A stretch of 64,000 bases of DNA from Rhizobium leguminosarum (GCF_004123835.1 NZ_MZMU01000003.1:1550001-1614000); one strand, 5' to 3'. Shown: positions 9,022 to 20,500, counted from the stretch's first letter. Notes: generated from the letters alone by a model not told the origin. Numbers and translations: made by a program.

Positions 9022-11022
9022 ATGTTCCTCTATAAGGCTATCGTCTTTCTTCCCTTGATCGGTGCGATCGTCGCCGGCCTTTTCGGCCGCGCGATCGGCG
9101 CCAAGGCTTCGGAATATGTCACCAGCGGCCTGATGATCATCGCCGCCATCCTGTCCTGGGTCGTCTTCTTCACCGTCGGCATGGGCCATGCCGAAGGCGG
9201 TCCGATCAAGGTCGAGGTGCTGCGCTGGATCCAGTCCGGCGGCATCGACGTCTCCTGGTCGCTGCGCGTGGATACACTGACGTCAGTCATGCTGATCGTC
9301 GTCAACACCGTCTCGACGCTCGTGCACGTCTATTCGATCGGCTACATGCATACCGATCCGCATCGTCCGCGCTTCTTCGCCTATCTCTCGCTCTTCACCT
9401 TCGCCATGCTGATGCTGGTGACCGCTGACAACCTTGCCCAGATGTTCTTCGGCTGGGAAGGTGTCGGTCTCGCCTCCTATCTGCTGATCGGCTTCTGGTT
9501 CAAGAAGCCGTCGGCGACGGCCGCGGCGATGAAGGCCTTCATCGTCAACCGCGTCGGCGACTTCGGCTTCGTGCTCGGCATTGCCGGCGTCTTCGTACTG
9601 TTCGGCTCGATCAACCTCGACACGATCTTCGCCAATGCCTCGAACTTCGCCCCGCATGAAGGCGGCGGCGACGCGGGCGAGGTGATCCTCAACCTCTTCG
9701 GCATGCAGCTCGACAAGGCGCATGCGCTGACCGGCGTCTGCCTGCTGCTCTTCATGGGCGCGATGGGCAAGTCGGCGCAGTTCCTGCTGCACACCTGGCT
9801 GCCGGACGCCATGGAAGGCCCGACCCCGGTCTCGGCCCTGATCCATGCCGCCACCATGGTCACAGCCGGCGTCTTCCTCGTCGCCCGCATGTCGCCGCTC
9901 TTCGAACTGTCGCCGGATGCGCTGGTTGTCGTCACCGTGATCGGCGCGATCACCGCCTTCTTCGCGGCAACCGTTGCTCTCGTGCAGAACGACATCAAGC
10001 GCGTCATCGCCTATTCCACCTGCTCGCAGCTCGGCTACATGTTCGTAGCGCTCGGAGCCGGGGCCTATGGCGCAGCGATCTTCCATCTCTTCACCCACGC
10101 CTTCTTCAAGGCGCTGCTCTTCCTCTGCGCCGGCTCGGTCATCCATGCCGTCGATGGCGAGCAGGACATGCGCTACATGGGCGGCCTGTGGCCGCATATT
10201 AAAGTTACCGCCGTGCTGATGATCATCGGCACGCTGGCGATCACCGGCGTCGGCATTCCTTTCACGCCGGTCGGCTTTGCCGGCTTCTTCTCCAAGGACG
10301 TGATCATCGAGGCGACCTATGCCTCGCATTCGCCCGTCTCCGGCTTTGCCTTCGCGCTGCTCGTCATCGCGGCTCTGTTCACCAGCTTTTATTCCTGGCG
10401 CCTGATCTTCATGACCTTCTTCGGCAAGCTGCGCGCCTCGCACGAGGTGATGCACCATGTCCACGAGTCGCCGCAGGTCATGCTTGTGCCGCTCTATCTG
10501 CTCGCGATCGGCGCAGTGCTTGCAGGCGTGATCTTCGAAGGCCGGTTCTATGGCGAGGAATATGCCGAATTCTGGAAGGGTGCGCTCTTTACCGGCGCCG
10601 AGAACGAACTGGTCGAAGAGTTCCACCATGTTCCGGCGCTCGTGGCTTTGAGCCCGTTCATCGCCATGGTGCTTGGTTTCGTCACCGCCTGGTACATGTA
10701 TATCCGCTCGCCGCAGACGCCGCGCATCCTCGCGCAGCAGCACCGCGTGCTCTACAAGTTCCTGTTGAACAAGTGGTATTTCGACGAACTCTACGACTTC
10801 CTCTTCGTCCGCTCCGCCAAGGCGCTCGGCCGCTTCCTGTGGAAGAAGGGTGATGTCGGCGTCATCGACACCTACGGCCCGAACGGCGTCGCCGCCCGCG
10901 TCGTCGCCGTCACCGATCGGGTCGTTCGCCTGCAGACCGGTTACCTCTATCACTACGCTTTCGCCATGCTGATCGGCATTGCGGCGCTCGTTACCTGGAT
11001 GATGCTCGGGAGTTCCTTCTGA
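9022..11022 (+). CDS. nuoL: NADH-quinone oxidoreductase subunit L
   Basis: The distal antiporter-like proton-pumping subunit of complex I (666 residues). It shows the Mrp-antiporter-like core with [15 protein letters not shown], the lysine-bearing helix around [20 protein letters not shown], and a C-terminal half containing the lateral amphipathic helix. The stop codon TGA overlaps the ATG of nuoM (TGATG at 11020-11024), implying coupled translation. Length and motifs are normal. Confidence 0.98.
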   Translation: MFLYKAIVFLPLIGAIVAGLFGRAIGAKASEYVTSGLMIIAAILSWVVFFTVGMGHAEGGPIKVEVLRWIQSGGIDVSWSLRVDTLTSVMLIVVNTVSTLVHVYSIGYMHTDPHRPRFFAYLSLFTFAMLMLVTADNLAQMFFGWEGVGLASYLLIGFWFKKPSATAAAMKAFIVNRVGDFGFVLGIAGVFVLFGSINLDTIFANASNFAPHEGGGDAGEVILNLFGMQLDKAHALTGVCLLLFMGAMGKSAQFLLHTWLPDAMEGPTPVSALIHAATMVTAGVFLVARMSPLFELSPDALVVVTVIGAITAFFAATVALVQNDIKRVIAYSTCSQLGYMFVALGAGAYGAAIFHLFTHAFFKALLFLCAGSVIHAVDGEQDMRYMGGLWPHIKVTAVLMIIGTLAITGVGIPFTPVGFAGFFSKDVIIEATYASHSPVSGFAFALLVIAALFTSFYSWRLIFMTFFGKLRASHEVMHHVHESPQVMLVPLYLLAIGAVLAGVIFEGRFYGEEYAEFWKGALFTGAENELVEEFHHVPALVALSPFIAMVLGFVTAWYMYIRSPQTPRILAQQHRVLYKFLLNKWYFDELYDFLFVRSAKALGRFLWKKGDVGVIDTYGPNGVAARVVAVTDRVVRLQTGYLYHYAFAMLIGIAALVTWMMLGSSF

Positions 11023-12533
11023 TGACCGATTGGCCTATTCTTTCAACGGTCACCTTCCTGCCGCTTGTCGGCGTGGTGCTCCTGCTGCTGATGAACGGCG
11101 AAAGCGAAACCGGCCGGAAGAACGTGCTGTGGATCTCGCTGATCACCACCGTCTTCACCTTCGTCGTCTCGCTCTTCATCTGGATCGGCTTCGACAATGC
11201 CAATCCGGGCTTCCAGATGGTCGAGAAGCATAACTGGCTCGGCACCGGCATCGGCTACCACGTCGGCGTCGACGGCATCTCTATGCTGTTCGTCATCCTG
11301 TCGACCTTCCTCATGCCCTTCTGCGTGCTGGCGAGCTGGCTCTCGATCGAGAAGCGCCTGAAGGAATACATGATCGCCTTCCTCATCCTCGAAACGATGA
11401 TGATCGGCGTCTTCGTCTCGCTCGATATCGTGCTCTTCTACGTCTTCTTCGAGGCGGGCCTCATTCCGATGTTCCTGATCATCGGCGTCTGGGGCGGCAA
11501 GGACCGCGTCTATGCGAGCTACAAATTCTTCCTCTATACGCTGCTCGGCTCGGTGCTGATGCTGCTCGCCATCATGGCGATGTACTGGCAGGCCGGCACG
11601 ACCGACATCACCGCGCTGCTCGCCTACAAATTCCCGCCGGCGCTGCAGACCTGGTTATGGCTTGCCTTCTTCGCCTCCTTCGCGGTGAAGATGCCGATGT
11701 GGCCGGTCCATACCTGGCTTCCCGATGCCCACGTTCAGGCGCCGACCGCAGGCTCGGTGATCCTGGCCGGCGTGCTCTTGAAGCTCGGGGGCTACGGCCT
11801 CATCCGTTTCTCGCTCGGCATGTTCCCGGTCGCGTCCGATTATTTCGCGCCGCTCGTCTTCGCCATGTCCGTCATTGCCATCATCTACACCTCTCTGGTG
11901 GCGATGATGCAGGACGATATCAAGAAGCTGATCGCCTATTCCTCCGTGGCGCACATGGGCTACGTGACCATGGGCGTCTTTGCCGCCAACATGCAGGGCG
12001 TTCAGGGGTCGATCTTCCAGATGCTCTCGCACGGCATCGTCTCCGGCGCGCTCTTCCTCTGCGTCGGCGTCGTTTACGACCGTACCCACACCCGCGAGAT
12101 CAACGCCTATGGCGGCCTCGTCAACAACATGCCGAAATACGCCGTGGCGATGATGGTCTTCACCATGGCCAATGTCGGGCTTCCCGGCACGTCGGGCTTC
12201 GTCGGCGAATTCCTGACACTGATCGGCGTCTTCCGGGTCAATACCTGGGTAGCGCTCTTTGCCGCCACCGGCGTCATCCTCTCGGCCGCTTACGCGCTCT
12301 GGCTTTATCGCCGGGTGATCTTCGGCGCGCTGGAGAAGGAAAAGCTGAAGGCGCTGCTCGATCTTTCGCCGCGCGAACAGCTGATCCTTTACCCGCTGGT
12401 CGCGCTGACCATCTTCTTCGGCGTTTACCCGGCTCCGGTCTTCGATGCGACGGCCGCCTCGGTGGATCTGCTGGTCAACAACTACACGGCCGCCGTGCAC
12501 GCAGCGCAGAATGTTGCGCTGTCTATGAAATGA
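11022..12533 (+). CDS. nuoM: NADH-quinone oxidoreductase subunit M
   Basis: The second antiporter-like subunit of complex I (503 residues, about 14 helices). Family features include [18 protein letters not shown] with the essential glutamate and [19 protein letters not shown] with the pumping-channel residues. Translation is probably coupled to nuoL through the 1-bp overlap of stop and start. nuoN follows 18 bp later. Confidence 0.98.
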   Translation: MTDWPILSTVTFLPLVGVVLLLLMNGESETGRKNVLWISLITTVFTFVVSLFIWIGFDNANPGFQMVEKHNWLGTGIGYHVGVDGISMLFVILSTFLMPFCVLASWLSIEKRLKEYMIAFLILETMMIGVFVSLDIVLFYVFFEAGLIPMFLIIGVWGGKDRVYASYKFFLYTLLGSVLMLLAIMAMYWQAGTTDITALLAYKFPPALQTWLWLAFFASFAVKMPMWPVHTWLPDAHVQAPTAGSVILAGVLLKLGGYGLIRFSLGMFPVASDYFAPLVFAMSVIAIIYTSLVAMMQDDIKKLIAYSSVAHMGYVTMGVFAANMQGVQGSIFQMLSHGIVSGALFLCVGVVYDRTHTREINAYGGLVNNMPKYAVAMMVFTMANVGLPGTSGFVGEFLTLIGVFRVNTWVALFAATGVILSAAYALWLYRRVIFGALEKEKLKALLDLSPREQLILYPLVALTIFFGVYPAPVFDATAASVDLLVNNYTAAVHAAQNVALSMK

Positions 12534-12551
12534 TGACGGGACTTATTGGAC

Positions 12552-13997
12552 ATGACCGCTGAAACAATTCTCCTCAGTCTGCATCTTTCCGCGCCGGAGC
12601 TCATCCTCGCGGTCGGCGCCCTTGTCCTGTTGATGGTCGGCGTCTTCTCAGGCGAGCGGTCAGGCCTTGTCGTCACTGGCCTGGCCATCGTCCTGCTCCT
12701 GGCCTCCGGCCTGTGGCTGCTCTTCGTGCCCGCAGAAGGCCTTGCCTATGGCGGGGTCTACATGGCCGACGGCTTCTCGCGCTTCATGAAGCTGGTGGCG
12801 CTGATCGGTTCGCTGGTCGCCATCTTCATGTCGATCGGCCACGCCCGCGAAAATCAGCTCGACAAGTTCGAGTTCCCGGTTCTCCTAGTGCTTGCGACCC
12901 TCGGCATCCTGCTGATGATCTCGGCCAACGACCTGATCTCGCTCTATCTGGCGCTGGAACTGCAGTCGCTGGCGCTCTACGTCGTCGCAGCGATCAACCG
13001 CGACAGCCTGAAATCGACCGAAGCCGGCCTGAAATATTTCGTCCTCGGCGCGCTTTCCTCCGGCATGCTGCTCTATGGCATGTCGCTGGTCTACGGCTTC
13101 ACCGGCCATACCCATTTCTCCGAAATCGCCCAGGCGCTGTCCGTTGAGGGCGCGCGTTCGCTCGGCCTGATCTTCGGCTTGGTCTTCATCCTCGCCGGCA
13201 TCGCCTTCAAGATCTCGGCCGTTCCCTTCCATATGTGGACGCCGGATGTTTATGAAGGCGCGCCGACACCGGTCACCGCCTTCCTTGCCGCAGCACCCAA
13301 GGTTGCCGCCATGGCGATGATGACGCGCATCGTCATCACTGCCTTCCAGCCGGTTCTGGCGGATTGGCAGCAGGTCGTCGTCTTCATCTCGATCGCCTCG
13401 ATGCTGCTCGGCTCGTTTGCCGCGATCGGCCAGAAGAACATCAAGCGACTGATGGCCTATTCCTCGATCGGCCACATGGGTTATGCGCTGGTCGGCCTTG
13501 CCGCCGGCAACCAGACCGGCGTCACCGGCGTCATGCTTTACATGGTCATCTACATGGTCATGACGCTCGGCACCTTTGCGATCATCATGTCGATGCGCCG
13601 CAAGGATGGCACCGTCGTCGAAAATGTCGACGATCTCGCCGGCCTCTCCACAACCAACCCGTTCATGGCCGTGGTGCTGACGGCGCTGATGTTCTCGCTC
13701 GCCGGCATCCCGCCGCTCGCCGGCTTCTTCGCGAAGTACTTCGTCTTCGTTGCCGCCATCGAGGCCAAGCTCTATGCGCTCGCCATCATCGGCGTCCTTG
13801 CCTCGGTCGTCGGCGCTTACTACTATCTGCGTGTCATCAAACTGATGTGGTTCGATGAGGCGACCGGCGAATTCGCCCGTGTCTCCGGAGCGCTGCGTCT
13901 GGTCTTCGGTCTCTCCGGTCTCTTCGTCACCGCCTATGTCCTCATCGGCGGCCCGATCGGCGGCGCGGCAGAGCTTGCCGCAGCGACGCTCTTTTGA
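12552..13997 (+). CDS. nuoN: NADH-quinone oxidoreductase subunit N
   Basis: The third antiporter-like subunit (481 residues), last gene of complex [16 protein letters not shown] and [21 protein letters not shown] are diagnostic. A TTG codon lies two codons upstream at 12546, but the ATG at 12552 is the more natural start. The TGA stop (13995-13997) overlaps the birA ATG (TGATG), so birA is likely expressed as an extension of the nuo transcript. Confidence 0.97.
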   Translation: MTAETILLSLHLSAPELILAVGALVLLMVGVFSGERSGLVVTGLAIVLLLASGLWLLFVPAEGLAYGGVYMADGFSRFMKLVALIGSLVAIFMSIGHARENQLDKFEFPVLLVLATLGILLMISANDLISLYLALELQSLALYVVAAINRDSLKSTEAGLKYFVLGALSSGMLLYGMSLVYGFTGHTHFSEIAQALSVEGARSLGLIFGLVFILAGIAFKISAVPFHMWTPDVYEGAPTPVTAFLAAAPKVAAMAMMTRIVITAFQPVLADWQQVVVFISIASMLLGSFAAIGQKNIKRLMAYSSIGHMGYALVGLAAGNQTGVTGVMLYMVIYMVMTLGTFAIIMSMRRKDGTVVENVDDLAGLSTTNPFMAVVLTALMFSLAGIPPLAGFFAKYFVFVAAIEAKLYALAIIGVLASVVGAYYYLRVIKLMWFDEATGEFARVSGALRLVFGLSGLFVTAYVLIGGPIGGAAELAAATLF

Positions 13998-14761
13998 TGG
14001 CTTCCGACGGACGGCGCCGGATATCGCTCGGCGATTTCAGGCACGAGGCTCTGTCGGAAACATCGTCTACCAACAGCGAATGCCTCGCCCGGGCTCGGGC
14101 AGGCGATGGCGGCAATCTCTGGGTGACCGCCGAGAGGCAGACGGGCGGCCGCGGCCGCCGCGGCAGGCTCTGGGTTTCCGAGCGCGGCAATCTCTACGCT
14201 TCTCTTCTTCTGATCGACCCGGCGCCGATGGAACGCCTGGGCTCGCTGCCGCTGGCGATCGCCGTTGCCGTGCACCAGGCGATCCGCAGGGTGCTGCCAC
14301 TGGGCGCCGAGCCGCTCGAGGTCAAATGGCCGAACGATATCCTCATCGGTCGAAAGAAGACCTGCGGCATTCTCGTCGAAGGCGAGGGGTTGCCGGACGG
14401 ACGTTACGCGCTGATCGTTGGCATCGGCGTCAATATCTCTGTGATGCCGGACAATCCGCTCTATCCCGTCACCTGCCTGCGTCAGCAGGGAAGTGCGGCG
14501 TCTCCGGAGGAACTCTTCGCGCATCTCTTCGCGGCCACGGCGGAAGTGCTTGAAATATGGGATCAGGGCCGCGGCATCGGCGAGATCACGGCGCTCTGGC
14601 GCGCGATCGCCTGCGGCGTCGGCGAAAAGATTACGGTGAATTTGCCGGACAGATCGATTTCCGGACAATTCGCCGGAATTGATGATAATGGCTTGTTGAT
14701 GCTCGATACCGGCGCTGGCAGGATAATGCTCATTGCTGCCGGTGATGTGTTTTTTGGATAG
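13997..14761 (+). CDS. birA: Biotin--[acetyl-CoA-carboxylase] ligase
   Basis: Biotin protein ligase (254 residues) that makes biotinyl-AMP and transfers biotin to the lysine of biotin carboxyl carrier domains. The biotin/ATP-binding loop is GGRGRRGRLWVS, and the catalytic region VKWPNDILIGRKKTCGILVE is intact. There is no N-terminal winged-helix domain, so this is the monofunctional class that does not act as the bio repressor. The ATG overlaps the nuoN stop. The nuoN-birA-rnj order is familiar in Rhizobiales. Confidence 0.95.
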   Translation: MASDGRRRISLGDFRHEALSETSSTNSECLARARAGDGGNLWVTAERQTGGRGRRGRLWVSERGNLYASLLLIDPAPMERLGSLPLAIAVAVHQAIRRVLPLGAEPLEVKWPNDILIGRKKTCGILVEGEGLPDGRYALIVGIGVNISVMPDNPLYPVTCLRQQGSAASPEELFAHLFAATAEVLEIWDQGRGIGEITALWRAIACGVGEKITVNLPDRSISGQFAGIDDNGLLMLDTGAGRIMLIAAGDVFFG

Positions 14762-14778
14762 CGGAAAAAACAAAAATT

Positions 14779-16449
14779 ATGGCGAAACAGGACGAACTGG
14801 TATTCCTGCCTCTGGGCGGCGTTGGCGAGATAGGCATGAATCTCGCTCTCTATGGCTACGGCCCGCCCGAGCATCGCCAGTGGATCATGGTCGATTGTGG
14901 CGTCACTTTTCCGGGGCCTGACCTGCCGGGCGTCGACCTCGTATTGCCCGATATCCGCTTCCTCGCCAGCGAACGCAAAAACCTCAAGGCGATCATCATC
15001 ACCCATGCGCATGAAGACCATTATGGCGCGCTCGCCGACCTCTGGCCCGGGCTCAATGTGCCGGTCTATGCCTCTGGTTTTACCGCAGGTCTGCTCGAAG
15101 CCAAGCGCAATTTCGAGAAAGCGACGATCGGCGAAGTGCCGGTAACTCCGTTCAAGGCAGGCGATACGATCAATGTCGGCCCCTTCAGTATCGAAGGTGT
15201 GGCCGTCAACCATTCGATCCCCGAGCCGATGTCGCTGATGATCCGCACGCCGGTCGGCAATGTCATCCATACCGGCGACTGGAAGATCGACCACGAGCCT
15301 TCGCTCGGGCCTCTGACCGACGAGACACGCTTCCGCCAGCTCGGCGACGAGGGCGTGCTGGCGCTGATATGCGATTCCACCAATGCGCTGCGCGACGGTG
15401 TTTCGCCCTCTGAGAAGGATGTGTCGGAAAGCCTGCGCAAGATCATCGAGAATGCCGAGGGCCGGGTGGCGATCACCACCTTCTCGTCGAATGTCGGGCG
15501 CATCCGTACCGTTGCCGAGGCTGCAGAGGCGGCAGGCCGCGAAGTGCTGCTGCTCGGCAGTTCGCTGAAGCGCGTCGTCAACGTTGCCCAGGACATCGGC
15601 CTGATGGAAGGCGTGAAACCCTTCATCTCCGAGGACGAATACGGCTACATCCCGCGCGATAAGGTCGTCGTCATCTTGACCGGCAGCCAGGGCGAGGCGC
15701 GGGCAGCGCTTGCCAAGCTCTCTCGCGACGAGATGCGCAATGTGGCGTTTGCGGCCGGCGATATCGTCGTCTTTTCCTCGCGCGCCATTCCCGGCAACGA
15801 GAAGGCGATCCAGGACATCAAGAACGGCCTCGTCGAGCAAGGTGTGCACATCATCACCGATACCGAGGCGCTGGTCCACGTTTCAGGCCATCCGCGCCGC
15901 AATGAGTTGCAGCGGATGTACGAGTGGACGCGGCCGAAGATTGTCGTGCCGGTGCATGGCGAGGCGACGCATCTGACGGCACACAAGGAACTTGCCGAGC
16001 AATCCGGCATCGCGCTGGTGCCCCGGGTGCGCAACGGCGATATCCTGCGGTTGGCGCCCGGTCCCGTCGAGGTGATCGGCGAGGCGCCGCATGGCCGGAT
16101 TTATAAGGACGGTACGCTGATCGGCGATTTCGACGAGATGGGTATCGGCGAGCGCAAGAAGCTCTCCTATGTCGGCCATGTCGCTGTTAACGTCTTGCTC
16201 GACGCCCGCTATGACATCGTCGGCGAACCCGACCTCATTTCGATCGGCCTGCCGACCTACGATGATGAGGGCGAGGATATGGAGGATACGCTCTTCGACG
16301 CGGCGGTCAGCGCCATCGAGAGCATTCCGCGCGCCCGCCGCAAGGATATCGACATGCTGCAGGAGGCCGTGCGCCGCGCCATCCGCTCGGCCGCGAACAA
16401 CACATGGGGCAAGAAACCTCTTGTCACCGCCTTCGTCACCAAGGTCTGA
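14779..16449 (+). CDS. rnj: Ribonuclease J (metallo-beta-lactamase / beta-CASP family)
   Basis: A 556-residue RNase J-type enzyme with 5'-to-3' exonuclease and endonuclease activity on RNA. The metal-binding motif HAHEDHYGAL is at about residues 75-84, with the downstream metal ligands in HTGDWKIDH and the beta-CASP His in VPVHGEATHL. It works in mRNA decay and rRNA maturation; RNase E (rne) is also encoded in this window, so this organism has both decay nucleases. It is separated from birA by 17 bp and from the epimerase gene by 2 bp. Confidence 0.95.
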   Translation: MAKQDELVFLPLGGVGEIGMNLALYGYGPPEHRQWIMVDCGVTFPGPDLPGVDLVLPDIRFLASERKNLKAIIITHAHEDHYGALADLWPGLNVPVYASGFTAGLLEAKRNFEKATIGEVPVTPFKAGDTINVGPFSIEGVAVNHSIPEPMSLMIRTPVGNVIHTGDWKIDHEPSLGPLTDETRFRQLGDEGVLALICDSTNALRDGVSPSEKDVSESLRKIIENAEGRVAITTFSSNVGRIRTVAEAAEAAGREVLLLGSSLKRVVNVAQDIGLMEGVKPFISEDEYGYIPRDKVVVILTGSQGEARAALAKLSRDEMRNVAFAAGDIVVFSSRAIPGNEKAIQDIKNGLVEQGVHIITDTEALVHVSGHPRRNELQRMYEWTRPKIVVPVHGEATHLTAHKELAEQSGIALVPRVRNGDILRLAPGPVEVIGEAPHGRIYKDGTLIGDFDEMGIGERKKLSYVGHVAVNVLLDARYDIVGEPDLISIGLPTYDDEGEDMEDTLFDAAVSAIESIPRARRKDIDMLQEAVRRAIRSAANNTWGKKPLVTAFVTKV

Positions 16450-16451
16450 CC

Positions 16452-16856
16452 ATGCTCGGCCGGGTCAACCATATCGCCATCGCCGTGCCCGATCTGGCCG
16501 CGGCGACGGCGGCCTATCGCGATACGCTGGGTGCCGCCGTATCGCAGCCGCAGGCTCTGCCTGAGCACGGCGTCACCGTCGTCTTCGTCGAGTTGCCGAA
16601 CACCAAGGTCGAATTGCTGCAGCCGCTCGGGGCTGCCTCGCCGATCGCAGCCTTCCTCGAAAAGAACCCGTCCGGCGGCATGCACCACATCTGCTACGAG
16701 GTGGACGATATCCTTCTCGCCCGGGACCGGCTGGTAGAGGCGGGCGCGAGGGTGCTCGGCGACGGCCAGCCGAGAACCGGCGCGCATGGCAAGCCGGTGC
16801 TCTTTCTGCACCCCAAGGATTTCTTCGGCACGCTGATCGAACTCGAACAGGCCTGA
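16452..16856 (+). CDS. mce: Methylmalonyl-CoA epimerase (glyoxalase / VOC family)
   Basis: A 134-residue VOC-fold protein starting 2 bp after rnj. It begins LGRVNHIAIAVPDLAAA and has GGMHHICYEVDD and FGTLIELEQ, the usual metal-binding His/Glu positions of methylmalonyl-CoA epimerase. It interconverts the R and S forms of methylmalonyl-CoA on the way from propionyl-CoA to succinyl-CoA. Length is typical. Another glyoxalase-like role is possible, but the full set of motifs supports the epimerase. Confidence 0.88.
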   Translation: MLGRVNHIAIAVPDLAAATAAYRDTLGAAVSQPQALPEHGVTVVFVELPNTKVELLQPLGAASPIAAFLEKNPSGGMHHICYEVDDILLARDRLVEAGARVLGDGQPRTGAHGKPVLFLHPKDFFGTLIELEQA

Positions 16857-16977
16857 GCCCTGCGGCAGAGTGAAAGCCCTGCTGCGGCAGAGTGACCCGA
16901 AGACGGCTAAACCTTTCGTCCGCTTTGAGTTGGTCGCCATTCCGCCGTATAACGACGCGACACCAACGGGAACCATA

Positions 16978-17253
16978 ATGCTCCAGATCTTTCTTCAGGG
17001 ATTTGCCGTCTACTTCATCATCTGGTGGATGACGCTTTTCGCCGTCCTGCCGATCGGCCTGCGCACCCAGGCGGACGACAACGACGTCGTGCTCGGCACC
17101 GTTCCGAGCGCGCCCACCTGGTTTCGCGCCGTCTTCGTGTTTTCGCTGACGACGCTGATTTCGGCCCTGGTCTACGGCCTCTGGTACGTCTGCGACACCT
17201 ATTTCGGCTGGGGCTTCGACGCCCTGCCTCAACTCGGCCCCAGCTTCCACTGA
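16978..17253 (+). CDS. DUF1467-type small inner-membrane protein
   Basis: A 91-residue protein with two hydrophobic helices (about residues 5-27 and 50-75) and the motif WWMTLFAVLPIGLRTQ between them, which is characteristic of the alphaproteobacterial DUF1467 family. Its function is unknown. It follows the epimerase gene after 121 bp. A weak inverted repeat (TGCTCAAA C TTTGAGCA, 17264-17280) follows closely and may mark the end of the transcript. Confidence 0.85.
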   Translation: MLQIFLQGFAVYFIIWWMTLFAVLPIGLRTQADDNDVVLGTVPSAPTWFRAVFVFSLTTLISALVYGLWYVCDTYFGWGFDALPQLGPSFH

Positions 17254-17287
17254 GTGTGGCTTTTGCTCAAACTTTGAGCAGATGTAA

Positions 17288-17445
17288 ACTTATTGATAGC
17301 GAACTTCGTCATACCAGCGTCATACTGTTGCGGCAAACAGCTCTCGTAACGGAAGGAAGGCCATCCCCTTACGGAAGTCAGCTGGTTTTTTGGATGGGAT
17401 GGAGGCTGGAAAGCCAAAAAAAAACAAGGCTAAAAGCCTTGTTTT
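17288..17445 (+). ncRNA. Possible structured RNA upstream of proS, ending in an intrinsic terminator
   Basis: The 590-bp gap between the DUF1467 gene and proS contains no convincing protein gene. Its first part can fold: CCATCCC (17361-17367) pairs with GGGATGG (17396-17402), followed by the strong terminator hairpin at 17421-17445. This could be a small RNA or just the 3' UTR of the preceding transcript. No convincing promoter was found immediately upstream, so this is a low-confidence proposal. Confidence 0.22.
17421..17445. terminator. Strong bidirectional-looking intrinsic terminator
   Basis: A perfect 11-bp stem AAAACAAGGCT / AGCCTTGTTTT with a 3-nt loop, preceded by a run of nine A and ending in T residues, so it could stop transcription from either side. 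It separates the birA-rnj-mce group from proS. Confidence 0.8.
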
Positions 17446-17609
17446 AAGTATCGCGTGATCTGTAACCGTTGCCGGGGCTGCGACGAGCGCGCCTAAGATC
17501 TGATCCTCCCAAGACTTGACCGCGAATTCGGCAAGAATTTAACTTCCTGCCTGTTTTGTGAGCTAAAACTAGCTCAAACATTGGGCTTTGTCATCAGCTT
17601 TTTTTGCAT

Positions 17610-17635
17610 TTTTGCTACACTCTAGCAAAATTTTT
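17610..17635 (+). terminator. Hairpin with T-run just upstream of the proS promoter
   Basis: Perfect inverted repeat TTTTGCTA CACTC TAGCAAAA followed by TTTTT. It looks like a small intrinsic terminator or an operator next to the -35 box at 17639. Confidence 0.5.
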
Positions 17636-17638
17636 CTG

Positions 17639-17669
17639 TTGACAAGATTTTCGTTCAAGTCCTTATAAA
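17639..17669 (+). promoter_or_regulatory. Probable housekeeping promoter for proS-lolC-lolD
   Basis: TTGACA at 17639-17644 and TTATAA at 17663-17668 with 18 bp between them, a close match to the vegetative sigma consensus. It points toward proS (start 17844), giving a leader of about 170 nt. There is no other gene between. Confidence 0.65.
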
Positions 17670-17843
17670 CACGCGCTTTTTCATGCCCTTTCTTTTTGCA
17701 GGTGCGAACATGCGCTTCCGGGAGGTTGCCGGCATCCGTTGCGGGTTTCCTTCCTGCCGCGAAGCGGCTATGAACGCTCCCGACATTAACAATGGTCTTT
17801 CGATTCCGCCTGCTGCGGGATCTCAACTGCTTCGGAATCCGCC

Positions 17844-19166
17844 ATGCGTCTGTCCCGCTATTTCATGCCCATCCTCAAGGAAAACCCCAAGGAGGCGGAA
17901 ATCGTCTCCCACCGGCTGATGCTGCGTGCCGGCATGATCCGCCAGCAGTCGCAGGGCATTTATTCCTGGCTGCCGCTCGGCAAGCGCGTGCTCGATAAGG
18001 TCAACGCCATTATCCGCGACGAGCAGAACCGCGCCGGCGCCATCGAACTGTCGATGCCGACCCTGCAATCGGCCGAGCTCTGGCAGGAAAGCGGCCGCTA
18101 CGACGCCTACGGCAAGGAGATGCTGCGCATCAAGGACCGTCAGGATCGGCCGATGCTCTACGGCCCGACCAACGAAGAGATGGTAACGGATATTTTCCGC
18201 TCCTCCGTCAAGTCCTATAAGGACCTGCCGCTCAATCTCTATCATATCCAGCTGAAGTTCCGTGATGAGATCCGTCCGCGCTTCGGCACCATGCGCTCGC
18301 GTGAATTCATGATGAAGGATGCCTATTCCTTCGATCTGACGCGCGAAGCGGCGGAGCATTCCTATAACAAGATGTTCGCCGCCTACCTGCGCACTTTCGA
18401 CCGGCTCGGCCTGCGCGCCATCCCGATGCGCGCCGATACCGGCCCGATCGGCGGCAAGCTCAGCCATGAATTCATCATCCTCGCCGACACCGGCGAATCC
18501 GAGGTTTTCTGCCACAAGGATTTCGTCGATTTCGATATTCCGGGCGAGCGCACAGATTTCGACAGCGTTGAGGGTCTGCAGGCGATCTTCGACAAGTGGA
18601 CCTCGCTCTACGCGGCGACCTCGGAAATGCACGACGAGGCGGCCTTCAACGCCGTTCCCGAGGGCGACCGCCTGTCGGCGCGCGGCATCGAGGTCGGCCA
18701 TATCTTCTATTTCGGCACGAAGTATTCCGAGCCGATGGGCGCGAAAGTGCAGGGACCAGACGGCAAGGAACATTTCGTTCATATGGGTTCCTACGGTATC
18801 GGCCCGACACGCCTTGTTCCCGCCATCATCGAAGCATCGCATGATGATAACGGAATCATCTGGCCGGCATCGGTCGCGCCCTTCGATATCGTTGTGATCA
18901 ACATGAAGGCGGGCGATCAGGCCTGTGACGATACCTGCGAGCTGATCTATGCCGCGCTGACCAAGGCCGGCAAGGATGTGCTCTATGACGATACCGACGA
19001 CCGGGCCGGCACGAAATTCGCGACCGCCGACCTGATCGGTGTACCCGTCCAGATCATCGCCGGCCCGCGCGCGGTCGCAAACGGCGAAGTTGAGGTGAAA
19101 GACCGCAAGACCGGCGCCCGCGAAACGATGACCATCGAAGCGGCGATCAATCGGTTCGTGGCTTAA
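17844..19166 (+). CDS. proS: Proline--tRNA ligase (short alphaproteobacterial form)
   Basis: Class II aminoacyl-tRNA synthetase of 440 residues that charges tRNA-Pro. It has class II motif 2 ([26 protein letters not shown], seen as [16 protein letters not shown]) and motif 3 ([16 protein letters not shown]), followed by an HGTP anticodon-binding domain. The editing insertion of E. coli-type ProS is reduced, as in the short bacterial class common in alphaproteobacteria. The lolC/E gene follows 15 bp later, so proS leads a proS-lolCE-lolD operon. Confidence 0.96.
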   Translation: MRLSRYFMPILKENPKEAEIVSHRLMLRAGMIRQQSQGIYSWLPLGKRVLDKVNAIIRDEQNRAGAIELSMPTLQSAELWQESGRYDAYGKEMLRIKDRQDRPMLYGPTNEEMVTDIFRSSVKSYKDLPLNLYHIQLKFRDEIRPRFGTMRSREFMMKDAYSFDLTREAAEHSYNKMFAAYLRTFDRLGLRAIPMRADTGPIGGKLSHEFIILADTGESEVFCHKDFVDFDIPGERTDFDSVEGLQAIFDKWTSLYAATSEMHDEAAFNAVPEGDRLSARGIEVGHIFYFGTKYSEPMGAKVQGPDGKEHFVHMGSYGIGPTRLVPAIIEASHDDNGIIWPASVAPFDIVVINMKAGDQACDDTCELIYAALTKAGKDVLYDDTDDRAGTKFATADLIGVPVQIIAGPRAVANGEVEVKDRKTGARETMTIEAAINRFVA

Positions 19167-19181
19167 GGAAACGGAGGCGAA

Positions 19182-20486
19182 ATGGCAGAGGCAGCAGTGG
19201 ACCGGAGTTCGAAATCCGGCTTGGGTCCGGCTGGCAAGCCATTTTCCACCTTTGAACGCCTCGTGGCGTGGCGTTATCTGCGCGCCCGCCGCAAGGAGGC
19301 CTTCATATCGGTCATCGCCGGCTTCTCCTTCGTCGGCATCATGCTCGGCGTTGCGACGCTGATCATCGTCATGGCCGTGATGAACGGCTTTCGCACCGAG
19401 CTCGTCTCGCGCATCCTCGGCATCAACGGCCACATGATCGTCCAGCCGGTCGACGGCCCCTTCACCGATTATCCTGTCCTCAGCAGCAAGCTCGCCGCCG
19501 TGCCCGGCGTCAAGATGGCGCTCCCCCTGGTGGAAGGCCAGGTGCTCGCCTCAGCCCAAGCCGGCGGCAGTACCGGCGCTCTGGTGCGCGGCGCCCGCGC
19601 CGAGGACCTGACCAAGCTCACGACGGTCTCCGACAACATCAAATCAGGCGATATGGTGGGTTATGCCTCCGGCGATGGCGTGCTGATCGGCAGCCGCATG
19701 GCCGATCAACTAGGTCTGCGCGTTGGCGATCTCATTACGTTGACGTCACCGGATGGCGACATCACACCGATGGGCGTCAGCCCTCGCATCAAATCCTACA
19801 AGATCTCCGGCCTCTTCGAGATCGGCATGTCGGAATATGACTCCTCGATCATCTTCATGCCGCTCGAGGAAGCGCAGCTCTATTTCAATGCCGAGGGACT
19901 GGTGCAGTCGATCGAGCTCTTCGTCGATAACCCCGACGATATCGACGATCTTAGGCCCAAGGTGGAGGAGGCGGCCGGCCGCCAGATCGCCATCACCGAC
20001 TGGCGCCAGCGCAACCAGACCTTCTTCTCGGCGCTGCAGGTCGAGCGCAACGTCATGTTCATGATCCTGACGTTGATCGTGCTCGTGGCGGCGCTGAACA
20101 TCATCTCCGGCCTCATCATGCTGGTGAAGGACAAGGGCAGCGATATCGCTATCCTGCGCACCATGGGCGCCAGCGCCGGCGCGATCATGCGCATCTTTTT
20201 CATGACCGGGGCGGCGATCGGCATCGTCGGCACTATTGCCGGTGTGCTGCTCGGCGTTCTCGTCTGCGTCAACATCGAATCCGTCCGCCAGTTCTTCTCC
20301 TGGATTTCAGGCACCGTGCTCTTCAATCCTCAGGTCTATTTCCTCAGCCAACTGCCGGCCGAGATGGATCTGAGCGAAACGATCTCGATCGTCGTCATGG
20401 CGCTGACGCTCTCCTTCATCGCGACCATCTTCCCGGCCTGGCGTGCCTCCAGGCTCGATCCGGTGCAGGCCCTGCGCTACGAATAA
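19182..20486 (+). CDS. lolC: Lipoprotein-releasing ABC transporter, permease subunit (LolC/LolE family)
   Basis: An inner-membrane FtsX-type permease (434 residues) that extracts outer-membrane lipoproteins and hands them to LolA. It has one N-terminal helix (about residues 40-62), a large periplasmic domain (about 65-285) and three C-terminal helices, the classical LolC/E topology. [27 protein letters not shown] is the family N-terminus ([19 protein letters not shown]). Only one permease gene is present, as in many alphaproteobacteria where a homodimeric LolF-like protein replaces the LolC/E pair, so lolC versus lolF naming is open. Confidence 0.93.
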   Translation: MAEAAVDRSSKSGLGPAGKPFSTFERLVAWRYLRARRKEAFISVIAGFSFVGIMLGVATLIIVMAVMNGFRTELVSRILGINGHMIVQPVDGPFTDYPVLSSKLAAVPGVKMALPLVEGQVLASAQAGGSTGALVRGARAEDLTKLTTVSDNIKSGDMVGYASGDGVLIGSRMADQLGLRVGDLITLTSPDGDITPMGVSPRIKSYKISGLFEIGMSEYDSSIIFMPLEEAQLYFNAEGLVQSIELFVDNPDDIDDLRPKVEEAAGRQIAITDWRQRNQTFFSALQVERNVMFMILTLIVLVAALNIISGLIMLVKDKGSDIAILRTMGASAGAIMRIFFMTGAAIGIVGTIAGVLLGVLVCVNIESVRQFFSWISGTVLFNPQVYFLSQLPAEMDLSETISIVVMALTLSFIATIFPAWRASRLDPVQALRYE

Positions 20487-20500
20487 GGAATGCCGCCTTC

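Noticed and set aside
9283..10953. 556-codon minus-strand frame opposite nuoL
   Set aside because: Shadow of nuoL, with no recognisable motifs.
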